Shown here one piece after another: positions 43,689-51,156 of a stretch of 64,000 nucleotides of DNA. The number at the start of each line of letters is the position of its first letter. Position 1 is the stretch's first letter. Under the pieces are notes generated by a model. The model had not been told where the DNA came from and made no database searches. It saw only the letters and a program-made list of their open reading frames with translations. A program made the position numbers and the translations under genes. Origin of the DNA: an uncultured Alphaproteobacteria bacterium (GTDB lineage: Bacteria; Pseudomonadota; Alphaproteobacteria; RF32; CAG-239); contig CAKQTH010000002.1 in NCBI GenBank assembly GCA_934276635.1, positions 124,001 through 188,000 of the forward strand. Reading direction: 5' to 3'.

Positions 43689-43716
43689 TTGACTTTTTGA
43701 TTTGAAGAACTAAAGT
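43689..43716 (+). promoter_or_regulatory. lexA promoter
   Basis: TTGACT (43689-43694), 16 bases, TAAAGT (43711-43716). The -10 box lies inside the LexA box, so LexA binding would block RNA polymerase. Confidence 0.65.
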
Positions 43717-43721
43717 AGAAC
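43707..43721 (+). promoter_or_regulatory. LexA (SOS) box of lexA
   Basis: GAAC-TAAAGTA-GAAC, a perfect match to the alphaproteobacterial direct-repeat LexA consensus GAAC-N7-GAAC, 26 bases before the lexA start. It supports autoregulation. Confidence 0.88.
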
Positions 43722-43746
43722 AAAATCGCAATTATAAGGAAAAAAT

Positions 43747-44400
43747 ATGCTGACGCCGAAACAGTACAATCTTTTGATGTATATCAACAAAGTTATCAAG
43801 GAAACTGGGTGCTGCCCCTCTTTTGACGAGATGAAAGGAGCGGTCGGGCTTCGGTCAAAGTCCGGAATTTATGCTTTGCTCGAGGCGTTGGAAGAAAGAA
43901 AGTTTATCCGCAAACTCCCGCACAAAGCCCGTGCGCTTGAGGTCTTGCGCCTGCCGAAATTTAAGCCGTCTGAAATTGTGGCGGAAGAAAAAAAGCGAGA
44001 ACAGGCGTTGCAAAACAGTATGGTCAGTATTCCTCTCTACGGCAAAATTGCCGCCGGCGTGCCGATTGAAGCAATTGCGGACGAAACGCAAACCATCGGC
44101 GTTCCGTTTGATATGGTTTCATACGGCAAATATTATGCGCTCAAAATTGAAGGAGATTCGATGATAGAAGCCGGAATTATGGACGGAGATACCGCGGTCA
44201 TAAAACAGGCGTCTCAAGCCAGAAACGGAGACATTGTGGTCGCTCTGGTCGATGATGCAGACGCAACCTTAAAGGTGTTCAAAAAAGAAGACGGCATCGT
44301 ATCGCTGATTGCGCGTAACAAAAACTATGCTCCGCGCGTGCTTGATGCCTCAAGAGTCAAAGTTCAGGGAATCTTGAGCGGAATCCTGCGCAAATATTAG
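43747..44400 (+). CDS. lexA: SOS repressor LexA
   Basis: 217 residues. The N-terminal winged HTH (MLTPKQYNLLMYINKVIKETG, PSFDEMKGAVGLRSKSGIYALLEALEERKFI) is followed by the cleavage and protease part. The cleavage site appears as YGKIAAGVPIEA (Ala-Gly bond), with catalytic EGDSMIEAGI (Ser) and TLKVFKKE (Lys) in the S24 domain. It represses SOS genes until RecA filaments trigger self-cleavage. Confidence 0.96.
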   Translation: MLTPKQYNLLMYINKVIKETGCCPSFDEMKGAVGLRSKSGIYALLEALEERKFIRKLPHKARALEVLRLPKFKPSEIVAEEKKREQALQNSMVSIPLYGKIAAGVPIEAIADETQTIGVPFDMVSYGKYYALKIEGDSMIEAGIMDGDTAVIKQASQARNGDIVVALVDDADATLKVFKKEDGIVSLIARNKNYAPRVLDASRVKVQGILSGILRKY

Positions 44401-44572
44401 CCGATTCTTTTCATTAATTTTTCAGCAACAAATGTGAAACTTTTGTTACACAGAAAAATATTGTGTGCAATCAATATGTTATGCCGATTTACCGAGGCAA
44501 GAAAAAGCTGGTCAAATTATCAAAAATCAGTTATTCTATAGGAGTATAGAAAGTTTATTAAGGAGAAAAAAC

Positions 44573-44938
44573 ATGAAATTTTTAAAGAACAATATGTGGA
44601 CATTGTTTGCATTGGCATTTGTGTTTACAATGGCTTTGACCGGTGACGCAAGCGCGCAGGGTGCAACAATTGCTACCACTGCAAAAAACAAAGCTTTGAA
44701 TGTGTTCCAAAATGTTAAAACCATGATCTTTATCGTCGGTGGTTTCGGTTTGGTAGGTTTGGCTTTTGCTGCCGTATTCGGAAAATTGAACTGGAAATGG
44801 TTTGCGTCGCTGGCTGTAGGTTTGGCGATTTTGGCTGCTGCCGGTTCTTTGATTCAGTACGCAACAGGCGATACTCAGATTGATGCTTCCGGTCAAGGTG
44901 GCTTTGGCGATACTTTCAGTAACGCATCCGGTAACTAA
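44573..44938 (+). CDS. VirB2/TrbC-like pilin-type protein 1
   Basis: 121 residues from the ATG at 44573, chosen for AAGGAG just upstream. A signal peptide ends at ASAQG, followed by two hydrophobic segments (about 46-65 and 72-92) and a short hydrophilic tail. The pattern GGFGLVGLAFAAVFGKLNWKWF is shared by all three genes of this cluster. It resembles type IV secretion major pilin precursors (VirB2/TrbC). No VirB4, VirB6 or VirB10 gene is in this window, but scattered T4SS genes occur in some alphaproteobacteria. Confidence 0.7.
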   Translation: MKFLKNNMWTLFALAFVFTMALTGDASAQGATIATTAKNKALNVFQNVKTMIFIVGGFGLVGLAFAAVFGKLNWKWFASLAVGLAILAAAGSLIQYATGDTQIDASGQGGFGDTFSNASGN

Positions 44939-44947
44939 TAATACCAC

Positions 44948-44986
44948 AGGAGGGGGCGGCTTTCGCCCTCTCCTCAGAATTTTTTC
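44948..44986 (+). terminator. Terminator or attenuator after VirB2-like gene 1
   Basis: 11-bp GC-rich stem AGGAGGGGGCG / CGCCCTCTCCT (one G-T pair), 5-nt loop, then CAGAATTTTTT. It may make gene 1 more highly expressed than the genes downstream, as expected for a pilin. Confidence 0.7.
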
Positions 44987-45015
44987 AATATTACCATACG
45001 GTATGGAGATATAAT

Positions 45016-45360
45016 ATGTTGAGCATAAATTTTAAGAAGTTGGTTCTGTTTTCGCTGATTGCGTATGCGGGTTCTTCGATTTTATTCGCAACAGACTCTT
45101 ATGCCGTGTTTGGTGCGCTGGTTGAAAAAGGCGTCGAAATTTTTGTCGGCCTACGCGAGATTATTTTCGCAGTTGCAGGTTTCGGCATTATTGCGGTTGC
45201 AATCGGCGGCTTTTTCGGTAACTTGAACTGGAAATGGCTGGCAGCTATCGGCATCGGACTGTTTGTAATTTCCACGACTGCGGCGATTATCGACTATATG
45301 GTCGGTCAACAGCCAGGAAGCCTGCAAGATGTGCAATCGGGACTAAAAAGCGGAAACTAA
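45016..45360 (+). CDS. VirB2/TrbC-like pilin-type protein 2
   Basis: 114 residues. A signal peptide (about 1-30) is followed by two hydrophobic segments containing the shared pattern AGFGIIAVAIGGFFGNLNWKW. A GGAG ribosome site precedes the ATG, next to a small palindrome CCATACGGTATGG at 44993-45005. Clearly paralogous to genes 1 and 3 of the cluster. Role in a pilus or membrane pore is inferred from the family only. Confidence 0.68.
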   Translation: MLSINFKKLVLFSLIAYAGSSILFATDSYAVFGALVEKGVEIFVGLREIIFAVAGFGIIAVAIGGFFGNLNWKWLAAIGIGLFVISTTAAIIDYMVGQQPGSLQDVQSGLKSGN

Positions 45361-45388
45361 AACTTATTAACTCTAAAAGGAGGCAATT

Positions 45389-46690
45389 ATGAAGAGCTTA
45401 AATATAATGAAAACTATGATGTTGACATTGGTTCTGATGATGGTTTGCTCAGCTGCCTCTGCTTCACAATTTTCACTTGAAGACTTTAACAACGGCTTGA
45501 TTGTGCTGGCCGGCAATTATTCCCGTGCCGCCGATGCCAACGGAGGCACTATCTTTAAGACAATCGCTGTCAGAATGATGGTTGTAGTTCGCGATTTGCG
45601 TATGCTGGCCTATATTATCGCCGGTTTCGGAATGATTGCCTTTACATTTGCCGCAATCTTCAACAAAATCAGCTGGAAACACTTCTCAAACATTATGATT
45701 AGTTTGTTTATTCTTTCTATGATGACCCCACTGATTGAAATGGTAATCTTTGATAAAGATTCACAACATTTGGAGTTTGGTTCGGTTGTTGCCAGCGGTG
45801 ATCACGATCAATTTATGGTTCAAGGCAGCGATGTCAGCAACCAGGCTAATGCAAAAGAAGGCGAAACCCCGACCTCACCTGAAGAAGGGACGGCAACTAC
45901 TCCGGAAGGTGAAAAGTTGGAAGAGCTGCGCCCTGACTCCTCTTTGAAAGTCGGCGATTCTCCGTCGTCAATCGAAGCAGAACTTGCAAAACCGAAAGTA
46001 GCAGAAAAAGAACTGACCGACAAAGAAAAAAGGCAGGAAAGAAACGACCAGATTAAAGCTTTGAGAACAATGGAGAAAAACGCTTCTACTCCGGAAGAAA
46101 AAGCAGCACTCCGTGAACAAAGACAATCTTTACAGAGAGAAAACCTGCAACAGACAATGAAGAATGTTCAGCATGCCGCCAATGCCGTAAAAGACAAGGT
46201 TAATAATGTTCAAAGCGCTATCGGTACAGCTGCAAGTATGGCAAGCACCGCAACCGCTATGGTAAAATCGACAAAGAATGTTATAAAAGACGGCAAGACC
46301 GGCGCTCAAATGATGAAAGACGGCAATGTTCTTGCGGGACTCAGCACCATGTACAATTCTGCGGATTCTTGGGGCAGAACAATGACTTCCGGCACATCAG
46401 GCTTGCTTTCCGGAACTTCCGGCCTTATAAATTCGACACAGGATACATTCTCGTCATATGAGCAATCTCAGCAAAACAAATCTGACAGAATGAACGGAAA
46501 GTCTACTAACACAGCATCTGGGCTTCTTGATGATACCGCTTCATTTACAAGTGATGTCGGAAATACGGTTACCGGAATCACCGATTCAACAGTCGGTGAA
46601 GGTATCAGAGCCACCGGCCACACTGTCGGTATGACAAAAGGTTCATCAAGCTCATACACCGGTTTGTATGACGAACTGACAAATTGGTAA
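45389..46690 (+). CDS. VirB2-like protein 3 with long helical C-terminal extension
   Basis: 433 residues. The first 120 resemble its two small neighbours (signal peptide, AGFGMIAFTFAAIFNKISWKHF, second hydrophobic segment). The remaining 310 residues are hydrophilic: an acidic Pro/Thr/Glu linker (about 145-200), a coiled-coil-like helix rich in Lys, Glu and Gln (about 210-270), then Ser/Thr/Gly-rich repeats. This extension is very unusual for a pilin-like protein and could reach across the periplasm or be a secreted tail. Strong AAAGGAGG ribosome site; a terminator follows. Confidence 0.65.
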   Translation: MKSLNIMKTMMLTLVLMMVCSAASASQFSLEDFNNGLIVLAGNYSRAADANGGTIFKTIAVRMMVVVRDLRMLAYIIAGFGMIAFTFAAIFNKISWKHFSNIMISLFILSMMTPLIEMVIFDKDSQHLEFGSVVASGDHDQFMVQGSDVSNQANAKEGETPTSPEEGTATTPEGEKLEELRPDSSLKVGDSPSSIEAELAKPKVAEKELTDKEKRQERNDQIKALRTMEKNASTPEEKAALREQRQSLQRENLQQTMKNVQHAANAVKDKVNNVQSAIGTAASMASTATAMVKSTKNVIKDGKTGAQMMKDGNVLAGLSTMYNSADSWGRTMTSGTSGLLSGTSGLINSTQDTFSSYEQSQQNKSDRMNGKSTNTASGLLDDTASFTSDVGNTVTGITDSTVGEGIRATGHTVGMTKGSSSSYTGLYDELTNW

Positions 46691-46711
46691 TCTGATTGCA
46701 GAATAACTAAG

Positions 46712-46742
46712 ATCGCCTGCTTTGAAAACAGGCGATTTTTTT
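46712..46742 (+). terminator. Terminator of the VirB2-like cluster
   Basis: Stem ATCGCCTG / CAGGCGAT, 9-nt loop, followed by seven T residues. Confidence 0.85.
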
Positions 46743-46766
46743 GTGTAAAAAATTTTAAATCCGGTC

Positions 46767-46794
46767 TTGACTTTTTACCGTTTTTGTCTATATT
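46767..46794 (+). promoter_or_regulatory. Promoter of small membrane protein 1
   Basis: TTGACT (46767-46772), 16 bases, TATATT (46789-46794). Good sigma-70 match, 42 bases before the ATG at 46837. Confidence 0.6.
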
Positions 46795-46836
46795 AATAAA
46801 TGTAAACCTATTTATTAACCTAAAATTATTTTCGTT

Positions 46837-46983
46837 ATGCACATTGCAGAAATTATCATCGCTATCTTTTTCGGCGTGTTGATGTTCTTAATTTTTGTCA
46901 TTGCCGTAATTTCCTTTATAAAGGAAATCCGCGGGAAAAGTGGAGATAGTAATGATTCGGAATCTAACGACATTTCCGAGTAG
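46837..46983 (+). CDS. Small single-span membrane protein 1 (48 residues)
   Basis: MHIAEIIIAIFFGVLMFLIF and then VIAVISFIKEIRGK and an acidic Ser/Asp-rich tail. One hydrophobic helix followed by a charged tail. It has its own promoter-like sequence upstream and its own terminator, so it forms a self-contained unit. No clear ribosome site (TTATTTTCGTT before ATG). The layout is that of tiny membrane proteins such as type I toxins or small regulatory peptides, but no antisense RNA is evident. Similar in arrangement to the next gene. Confidence 0.5.
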   Translation: MHIAEIIIAIFFGVLMFLIFVIAVISFIKEIRGKSGDSNDSESNDISE

Positions 46984-46998
46984 TACTGACAATTTTAA

Positions 46999-47029
46999 AA
47001 TCGCCTCATTTTATTGAGGCGATTTTTTT
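46999..47029 (+). terminator. Terminator of small membrane protein 1
   Basis: Stem AATCGCCTCA / TGAGGCGATT with a 6-nt loop, followed by T7. Similar stem sequence to the terminator at 46712. Confidence 0.85.
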
Positions 47030-47114
47030 ATGCAAAAAAACAACTTGACTTTGCACTGGTTTTATCCAAAATGAGTTCGTCTATTTGATTATTAACTCTT
47101 AAATTATTTACATT

Positions 47115-47243
47115 ATGAACACTTCATTAATTATATGTACGGTTCTTTTTGCCATACCGATTGTATGCTATATAATCGGCTGCCTTATTCAGGTTATCAA
47201 AGATTATAAAAGGCATCGGAAAAACCGCAAAAATCAACCGTAA
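47115..47243 (+). CDS. Small single-span membrane protein 2 (42 residues)
   Basis: MNTSLIICTVLFAIPIVCYI then IGCLIQVIKDY and a very basic tail (KRHRKNRKNQP). One hydrophobic helix plus a positively charged C-terminus. A TTGACT -35-like element lies 65 bases upstream, and the sequence just before the ATG (AACTCTTAAATTATTTACATT) resembles that before gene 1 (TTAACCTAAAATTATTTTCG). The two units thus look like diverged tandem copies. A terminator follows at once. Function unknown. Confidence 0.48.
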   Translation: MNTSLIICTVLFAIPIVCYIIGCLIQVIKDYKRHRKNRKNQP

Positions 47244-47244
47244 C

Positions 47245-47274
47245 AAAAAAGGAATCTTTGCAGATTCCTTTTTT
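47245..47274. terminator. Bidirectional terminator
   Basis: AAAAAAGGAATCT / AGATTCCTTTTTT with a 4-nt loop. Serves small protein 2 on the plus strand and the cyclophilin gene on the minus strand. Confidence 0.85.
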
Positions 47275-47292
47275 CTTTTTGATGCGCAAAAT

Positions 47293-47874
47293 TTATAAAT
47301 CGGCAATCACGCTCATCGATATAATTTCATCGGGGCCGAAAACCGTTCCGTTTGTGCCCTCACCGCGCTTAATCATATCAACAAATTCCATACCTGATGT
47401 TACTTCGCCCCAAACCGTATATTGTCCGTCAAGCCACGGGCAGTCAGAAAAACAGATAAAAAATTGGCTGTCGGCCGAGTTGATATCCATCGCTCTTGCC
47501 ATAGAAACCGTGCCGCGTTTGTGCGGGCGCTTATTAAATTCCGCTTTCAGCTTTTTGCCGCTGCCGCCAGTGCCGGTTCCGAGCGGGCAGCCTGTTTGAG
47601 CCATAAATCCGTCGATAACGCGGTGAAATTTCAAACCATTATAAAATCCCTGACGAACAAGCTCTTTGATTCTTTTAACATGCTCCGGCGCAACATCGTC
47701 AAACATCTCAATTACGACATCGCCGTTTTTAAGCTTCAGCAGTAATGCGTTTTCAGGATTGTTTGTTTTATACAAATGTTTGATTTTTTTTGCTCTGGTT
47801 TTGCTTTGTTCCAATTTTTTGGTTTCCGCATCAGCCAAATTTTTTGTATTGCTCTTATCCAAAAGTTTTGTCAT
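47293..47874 (-). CDS. Cyclophilin-type peptidyl-prolyl isomerase
   Basis: 193 residues. A basic N-terminal extension of about 40 residues precedes the cyclophilin domain: GDVVIEMFDDVAPEHVKRIKELVRQGFYNGLKFHRVIDGFMAQTGCP, then GTVSMARAMDINSADSQFFICF and GQYTVWGEVTSGM. The catalytic Arg (FHRV) and the FMAQ, QFFI and W residues are present. It speeds proline cis-trans isomerisation in protein folding. The extension has no signal peptide, so the protein is cytoplasmic, like PpiB. Confidence 0.92.
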   Translation of the reverse strand: MTKLLDKSNTKNLADAETKKLEQSKTRAKKIKHLYKTNNPENALLLKLKNGDVVIEMFDDVAPEHVKRIKELVRQGFYNGLKFHRVIDGFMAQTGCPLGTGTGGSGKKLKAEFNKRPHKRGTVSMARAMDINSADSQFFICFSDCPWLDGQYTVWGEVTSGMEFVDMIKRGEGTNGTVFGPDEIISMSVIADL

Positions 47875-47920
47875 TTTGAAATCCTTTCATAATTTTTTCT
47901 GCTGACAAATATGTAGTTTT

Positions 47921-48886
47921 TTATTTTTTGCGATTCAAGACGAAATCAACTCTTTCTTCCGCACTCAATCCCGAAGGATAATATTTATCAACCGCCTTAA
48001 TCGCATTTTTCAGTCCCGAGCTGTTTGCAATCTGTATTGCGAGCCCCGGACGAGCATTAAGTTCAAGCATCATCGGCCCGCGCTCTTTGTCAAGCACAAT
48101 ATCTGCCCCAAGGTATCCGAGGCCGGTCATTTCATAAGCCTTTGCCGCAATAATCAGATGTTCTTTCCAAAGCGGGACCTGCAAAGTTTTGAGCACGGAT
48201 CCGGTATCGGGGTGAATCTCTATCGGTCGATTGTGAGAAACCGCCGTAGAAGCCTTTCCGCTCGACATTTCAAGCCCTACTCCGACGGCTCCCTGATGCA
48301 GGTTTGCTCTTCCGTCCGATTCTTTTGTGGCAAGACGCATCATCGACATTATCGGATAGCCCTTATAGACAATCACTCTGACATCAGGAATTCCCTGATA
48401 GCTGTAATCCGAAAAAATTTTGCTGAAATGAACCATCTCTTCCAAAAGCGCAACATCGTCCTGTCCGCCCAAAGAAAACAATCCGCTCAAAACATTGGAA
48501 ATATGTTTATAAACATCGTTATAAGTCAGATTTTCGCCGGAAGTAGTAACAAACTTTTCTTTATCAAAGCTTTTTATTACCAACACGCCTTTGCCTCCAC
48601 TGCCGTGCGCGGGTTTTATCACAAACTCTTTGTGCCCTTCCACAAGTTTGAAAAAGTTTTTTACCTGGTGCTGATATTCTATAACTCCGATAAGGTGCGG
48701 CGTATTAATTCCGACCTTGTTTGCCAGCTCTTTTGTCTTGACTTTGTCATCGACCAGCGGATACAAACGGCGCTTGTTGTTTTTTGAAATGATATTATAG
48801 TTTCTGGCGTTCATACCCAAAATGCCGTTAGCAGCAAGTTCGGACGGCCTTTTCAAAAAAGATTTTATTGCGCTAAATATCCGCAT
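47921..48886 (-). CDS. Alpha-L-glutamate ligase-like ATP-grasp protein (RimK-related)
   Basis: 321 residues. ATP-grasp fold: FVIKPAHGSGGKGVLVI (nucleotide loop), LLEEMVHFSKIF, DVRVIVYKGYPIMSMMRLAT and MMLELNARPGLAIQIAN (metal-binding Glu and Asn). It belongs to the RimK-related ligase family that is nearly always found next to an inactive-transglutaminase membrane protein and a retropepsin-like protease, exactly as here. Such ligases add amino acids to proteins or peptides; the target is unknown. It overlaps the upstream gene by 14 bases. Confidence 0.9.
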   Translation of the reverse strand: MRIFSAIKSFLKRPSELAANGILGMNARNYNIISKNNKRRLYPLVDDKVKTKELANKVGINTPHLIGVIEYQHQVKNFFKLVEGHKEFVIKPAHGSGGKGVLVIKSFDKEKFVTTSGENLTYNDVYKHISNVLSGLFSLGGQDDVALLEEMVHFSKIFSDYSYQGIPDVRVIVYKGYPIMSMMRLATKESDGRANLHQGAVGVGLEMSSGKASTAVSHNRPIEIHPDTGSVLKTLQVPLWKEHLIIAAKAYEMTGLGYLGADIVLDKERGPMMLELNARPGLAIQIANSSGLKNAIKAVDKYYPSGLSAEERVDFVLNRKK

Positions 48887-50420
48887 TTTTGTGTTCCTTA
48901 ATCAGCGATGCAAAACGCGTCAATTCCGTCAGACGATATCCGGTATATGTGCCAAGCAGCATAATCAGCGCCAAAATCACCAGATTAAGCTCATTAAACG
49001 CAAACATAATATGGCGGATATATTCGCTGCTGATTACAAAATACACAATCACGGCCGCCAAAAGGGTATTAAACAGCTCTTTTGCACAATCTTTCGCGCC
49101 CTCTTCTTCCAAGGTGATAGAGGCACGCTCTACAATCCACGCCGTAATAATTATCGGGAAGAACAGCGCCGATGACACGATATTGAGATTCAGCCGATAG
49201 CCCACAATCGTAAATCCCTGCATAATCAAAATTACAAAAATCACCACTGCGGAAATTCTCGGCACCAACAGCAGATTTAATCTGGACAGTAGCGCCCGTA
49301 GCAAAAAACCGAGCCCGACAATCAAAACAAAGCATATCATACCCGGAACAAAACCGGTTTTGACAAGCGACATTGACAGCAGCATCGGCGTAAATGTGCC
49401 CATGGTGTGCATTCCGATAACATTGCGAATCAGCACCACAATTAAAATGCTGAGAGGAAAGATTGTAAACCACTTAAGCGTATTTTGTTCCAAAAGCGGA
49501 AGAGAATATATCGAATATGCAAAATTTGTTTCGGAATCCGCAAGTTTTGCACGATGTCCAGCCAAATTAAACGATGACAACGGCGATTTTTGCACCGAAA
49601 ATTTGATGGTCGAATCTTCACCGCCGGAGACATCAAGCAAAGAATCTCCGCCTTTTTGAAAAATTATAAAGTTTTTCGGCAGGCCTTTCTTTCCGTTTTC
49701 AAGGTTATAAAGCTTCCACTGCCCGTCCACATACGCTTCCAGCATTAAATCGGGCTCATATGTCTTTTTGTCTTCTTCAAGCTTTATTCCTCGCGCCAAA
49801 CGATTCGGAATTTTTTTGAACGAGAGCAAATCGGAAACAATCGCGCTCATCGCCTTCGGAGTTTTGCGATGAGGCAGAACGGCTGCGATAACCGGTTCCG
49901 GCGGAAGCTGATTCAAAATACGGATAATCTGCTGAACTTTATCACCGCTGATTTGTTTGCTGAGTTCCCAAATTTCTTCGGCAGTAATCGCTTGTTTTTC
50001 ATCAAACATTGGAGACCTCGGTGTGGGCGGAACCGGCGCACTGATTTTGCCTTTTCCTCCCTCGTTGTCATAAAGCAGAACGCGATAATATATGTGCTGA
50101 GTTTTTTTCGCAGCCGGAGATTTCATAATCAATCTGTTGTTTTTGCGAGACAGTTCATAATTTTTTGCCACAACATCTTCGGCCAGAACCTTAAAATCAT
50201 CTCCGAAATTCGGCGACGCCATTGAAACAACAATATTTTCACCGTTCGGCTTAAACGAAATATGCGCCTCAATCGTCCAGATATCGGTAGTTTCTTTTGG
50301 CTTCAGCGAAAATCCCCAACGCGCAACTTTATAATAAGCACTGTATGCGGCAAAAACAATCGTCGCCAACAAAAACATCGAAAGCCAAAAGCGGAGAGTA
50401 AGTATCTTTTTCATATTCAT
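48873..50420 (-). CDS. Inactive transglutaminase-like / 7-TM membrane protein
   Basis: About 515 residues from the ATG at 50420 (GGGA upstream; a TTG at 50435 is less likely). One N-terminal membrane helix is followed by a periplasmic transglutaminase-like region (about 40-290) without a Cys-His-Asp triad. About seven membrane helices follow in the C-terminal 200 residues (FPLSILIVVLIRNVIGMHTMGTFTPMLL and on). This is the UUP1/7TM-transglutaminase pair family that accompanies the RimK-related ligase. A membrane scaffold or sensor role is assumed; no reaction is known. Confidence 0.85.
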   Translation of the reverse strand: MNMKKILTLRFWLSMFLLATIVFAAYSAYYKVARWGFSLKPKETTDIWTIEAHISFKPNGENIVVSMASPNFGDDFKVLAEDVVAKNYELSRKNNRLIMKSPAAKKTQHIYYRVLLYDNEGGKGKISAPVPPTPRSPMFDEKQAITAEEIWELSKQISGDKVQQIIRILNQLPPEPVIAAVLPHRKTPKAMSAIVSDLLSFKKIPNRLARGIKLEEDKKTYEPDLMLEAYVDGQWKLYNLENGKKGLPKNFIIFQKGGDSLLDVSGGEDSTIKFSVQKSPLSSFNLAGHRAKLADSETNFAYSIYSLPLLEQNTLKWFTIFPLSILIVVLIRNVIGMHTMGTFTPMLLSMSLVKTGFVPGMICFVLIVGLGFLLRALLSRLNLLLVPRISAVVIFVILIMQGFTIVGYRLNLNIVSSALFFPIIITAWIVERASITLEEEGAKDCAKELFNTLLAAVIVYFVISSEYIRHIMFAFNELNLVILALIMLLGTYTGYRLTELTRFASLIKEHKNADI

Positions 50421-50443
50421 AAAAAGTCCCGTCAAAACAAAAA

Positions 50444-51001
50444 TCAGTGTAAAGTGTTTGAAGTTGTGATATCAACGATTGCCCGTCCGCCGATAATATT
50501 GCGTCCGACCAACGCCTGATAGTCAAAATCTTTGCGGTCTGCCAGTGAAAAATTAGCCTTAAAAGTTTCATCACCAAACTTTACGGTCATCTCAACGACT
50601 CTGCGGCGTTCGTATTCTTCAACGCGGCGGATTGCAACTCTTTTCTTTATCTTTTTTTCAAAATTATGAGTCTCGCCGTTATTTCTGTTCACCACATCAA
50701 AAGACGCCCATTTTTCGCCGTCGCGTTCAAAAAATCTGAGGTTTGAAACATCAATTGAAGAAGTTTCGGCGCCGGTATCTATTCTGGCATAAAACGGGGT
50801 TTTCATCGGAAGAATATAAATCGGTTCAATCGCGCCGATAATTTTCATATTCATATTTTTTTTCGGCTCTTTTTTTTCGACTTTCGGAGCAATATCCGGA
50901 ACAATGGCCGGAGCAATACCGTCATAACGGTTGCGGCACGCGCTTAACGAGAGCAGGACGACGCCGCACAAAATTGCGCAAAAACATAAAGATTTCATCA
51001 T
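50444..51001 (-). CDS. Retropepsin-like (RimB/DUF785-type) lipoprotein
   Basis: 185 residues. The N-terminus has a lipobox (LSAC, Cys22), so a lipoprotein is likely. The domain has YARIDTGAETSSIDVSN, the single Asp-Thr-Gly of retropepsin-like aspartic proteases, and ends with YQALVGRNIIGGRAIVDI. Family PF05618 is often annotated as ATP-dependent zinc protease, but the fold is that of dimeric aspartic proteases. It is the first gene of the three-gene operon with the inactive transglutaminase and the glutamate-ligase-like gene. Confidence 0.88.
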   Translation of the reverse strand: MMKSLCFCAILCGVVLLSLSACRNRYDGIAPAIVPDIAPKVEKKEPKKNMNMKIIGAIEPIYILPMKTPFYARIDTGAETSSIDVSNLRFFERDGEKWASFDVVNRNNGETHNFEKKIKKRVAIRRVEEYERRRVVEMTVKFGDETFKANFSLADRKDFDYQALVGRNIIGGRAIVDITTSNTLH

Positions 51002-51156
51002 TTTTTCTCTTAAAAATTACATTGTTTTTATCTATTCATAATTTTTTTTAATTGTAAAGCAATTTCTTTGCCCGCAAACAGAAAAAATAATTGTAAAATA
51101 AAAAGAATGAGTGTATCTTTTGTTATATGGACCTGGGCATAAAACTTGAGGCACAA

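Noticed and set aside
46767..47274. Type I toxin-antitoxin pairs
   Set aside because: The proteins fit in size, but no antisense RNA promoter or complementary stretch was found, so they are listed only as small membrane proteins.
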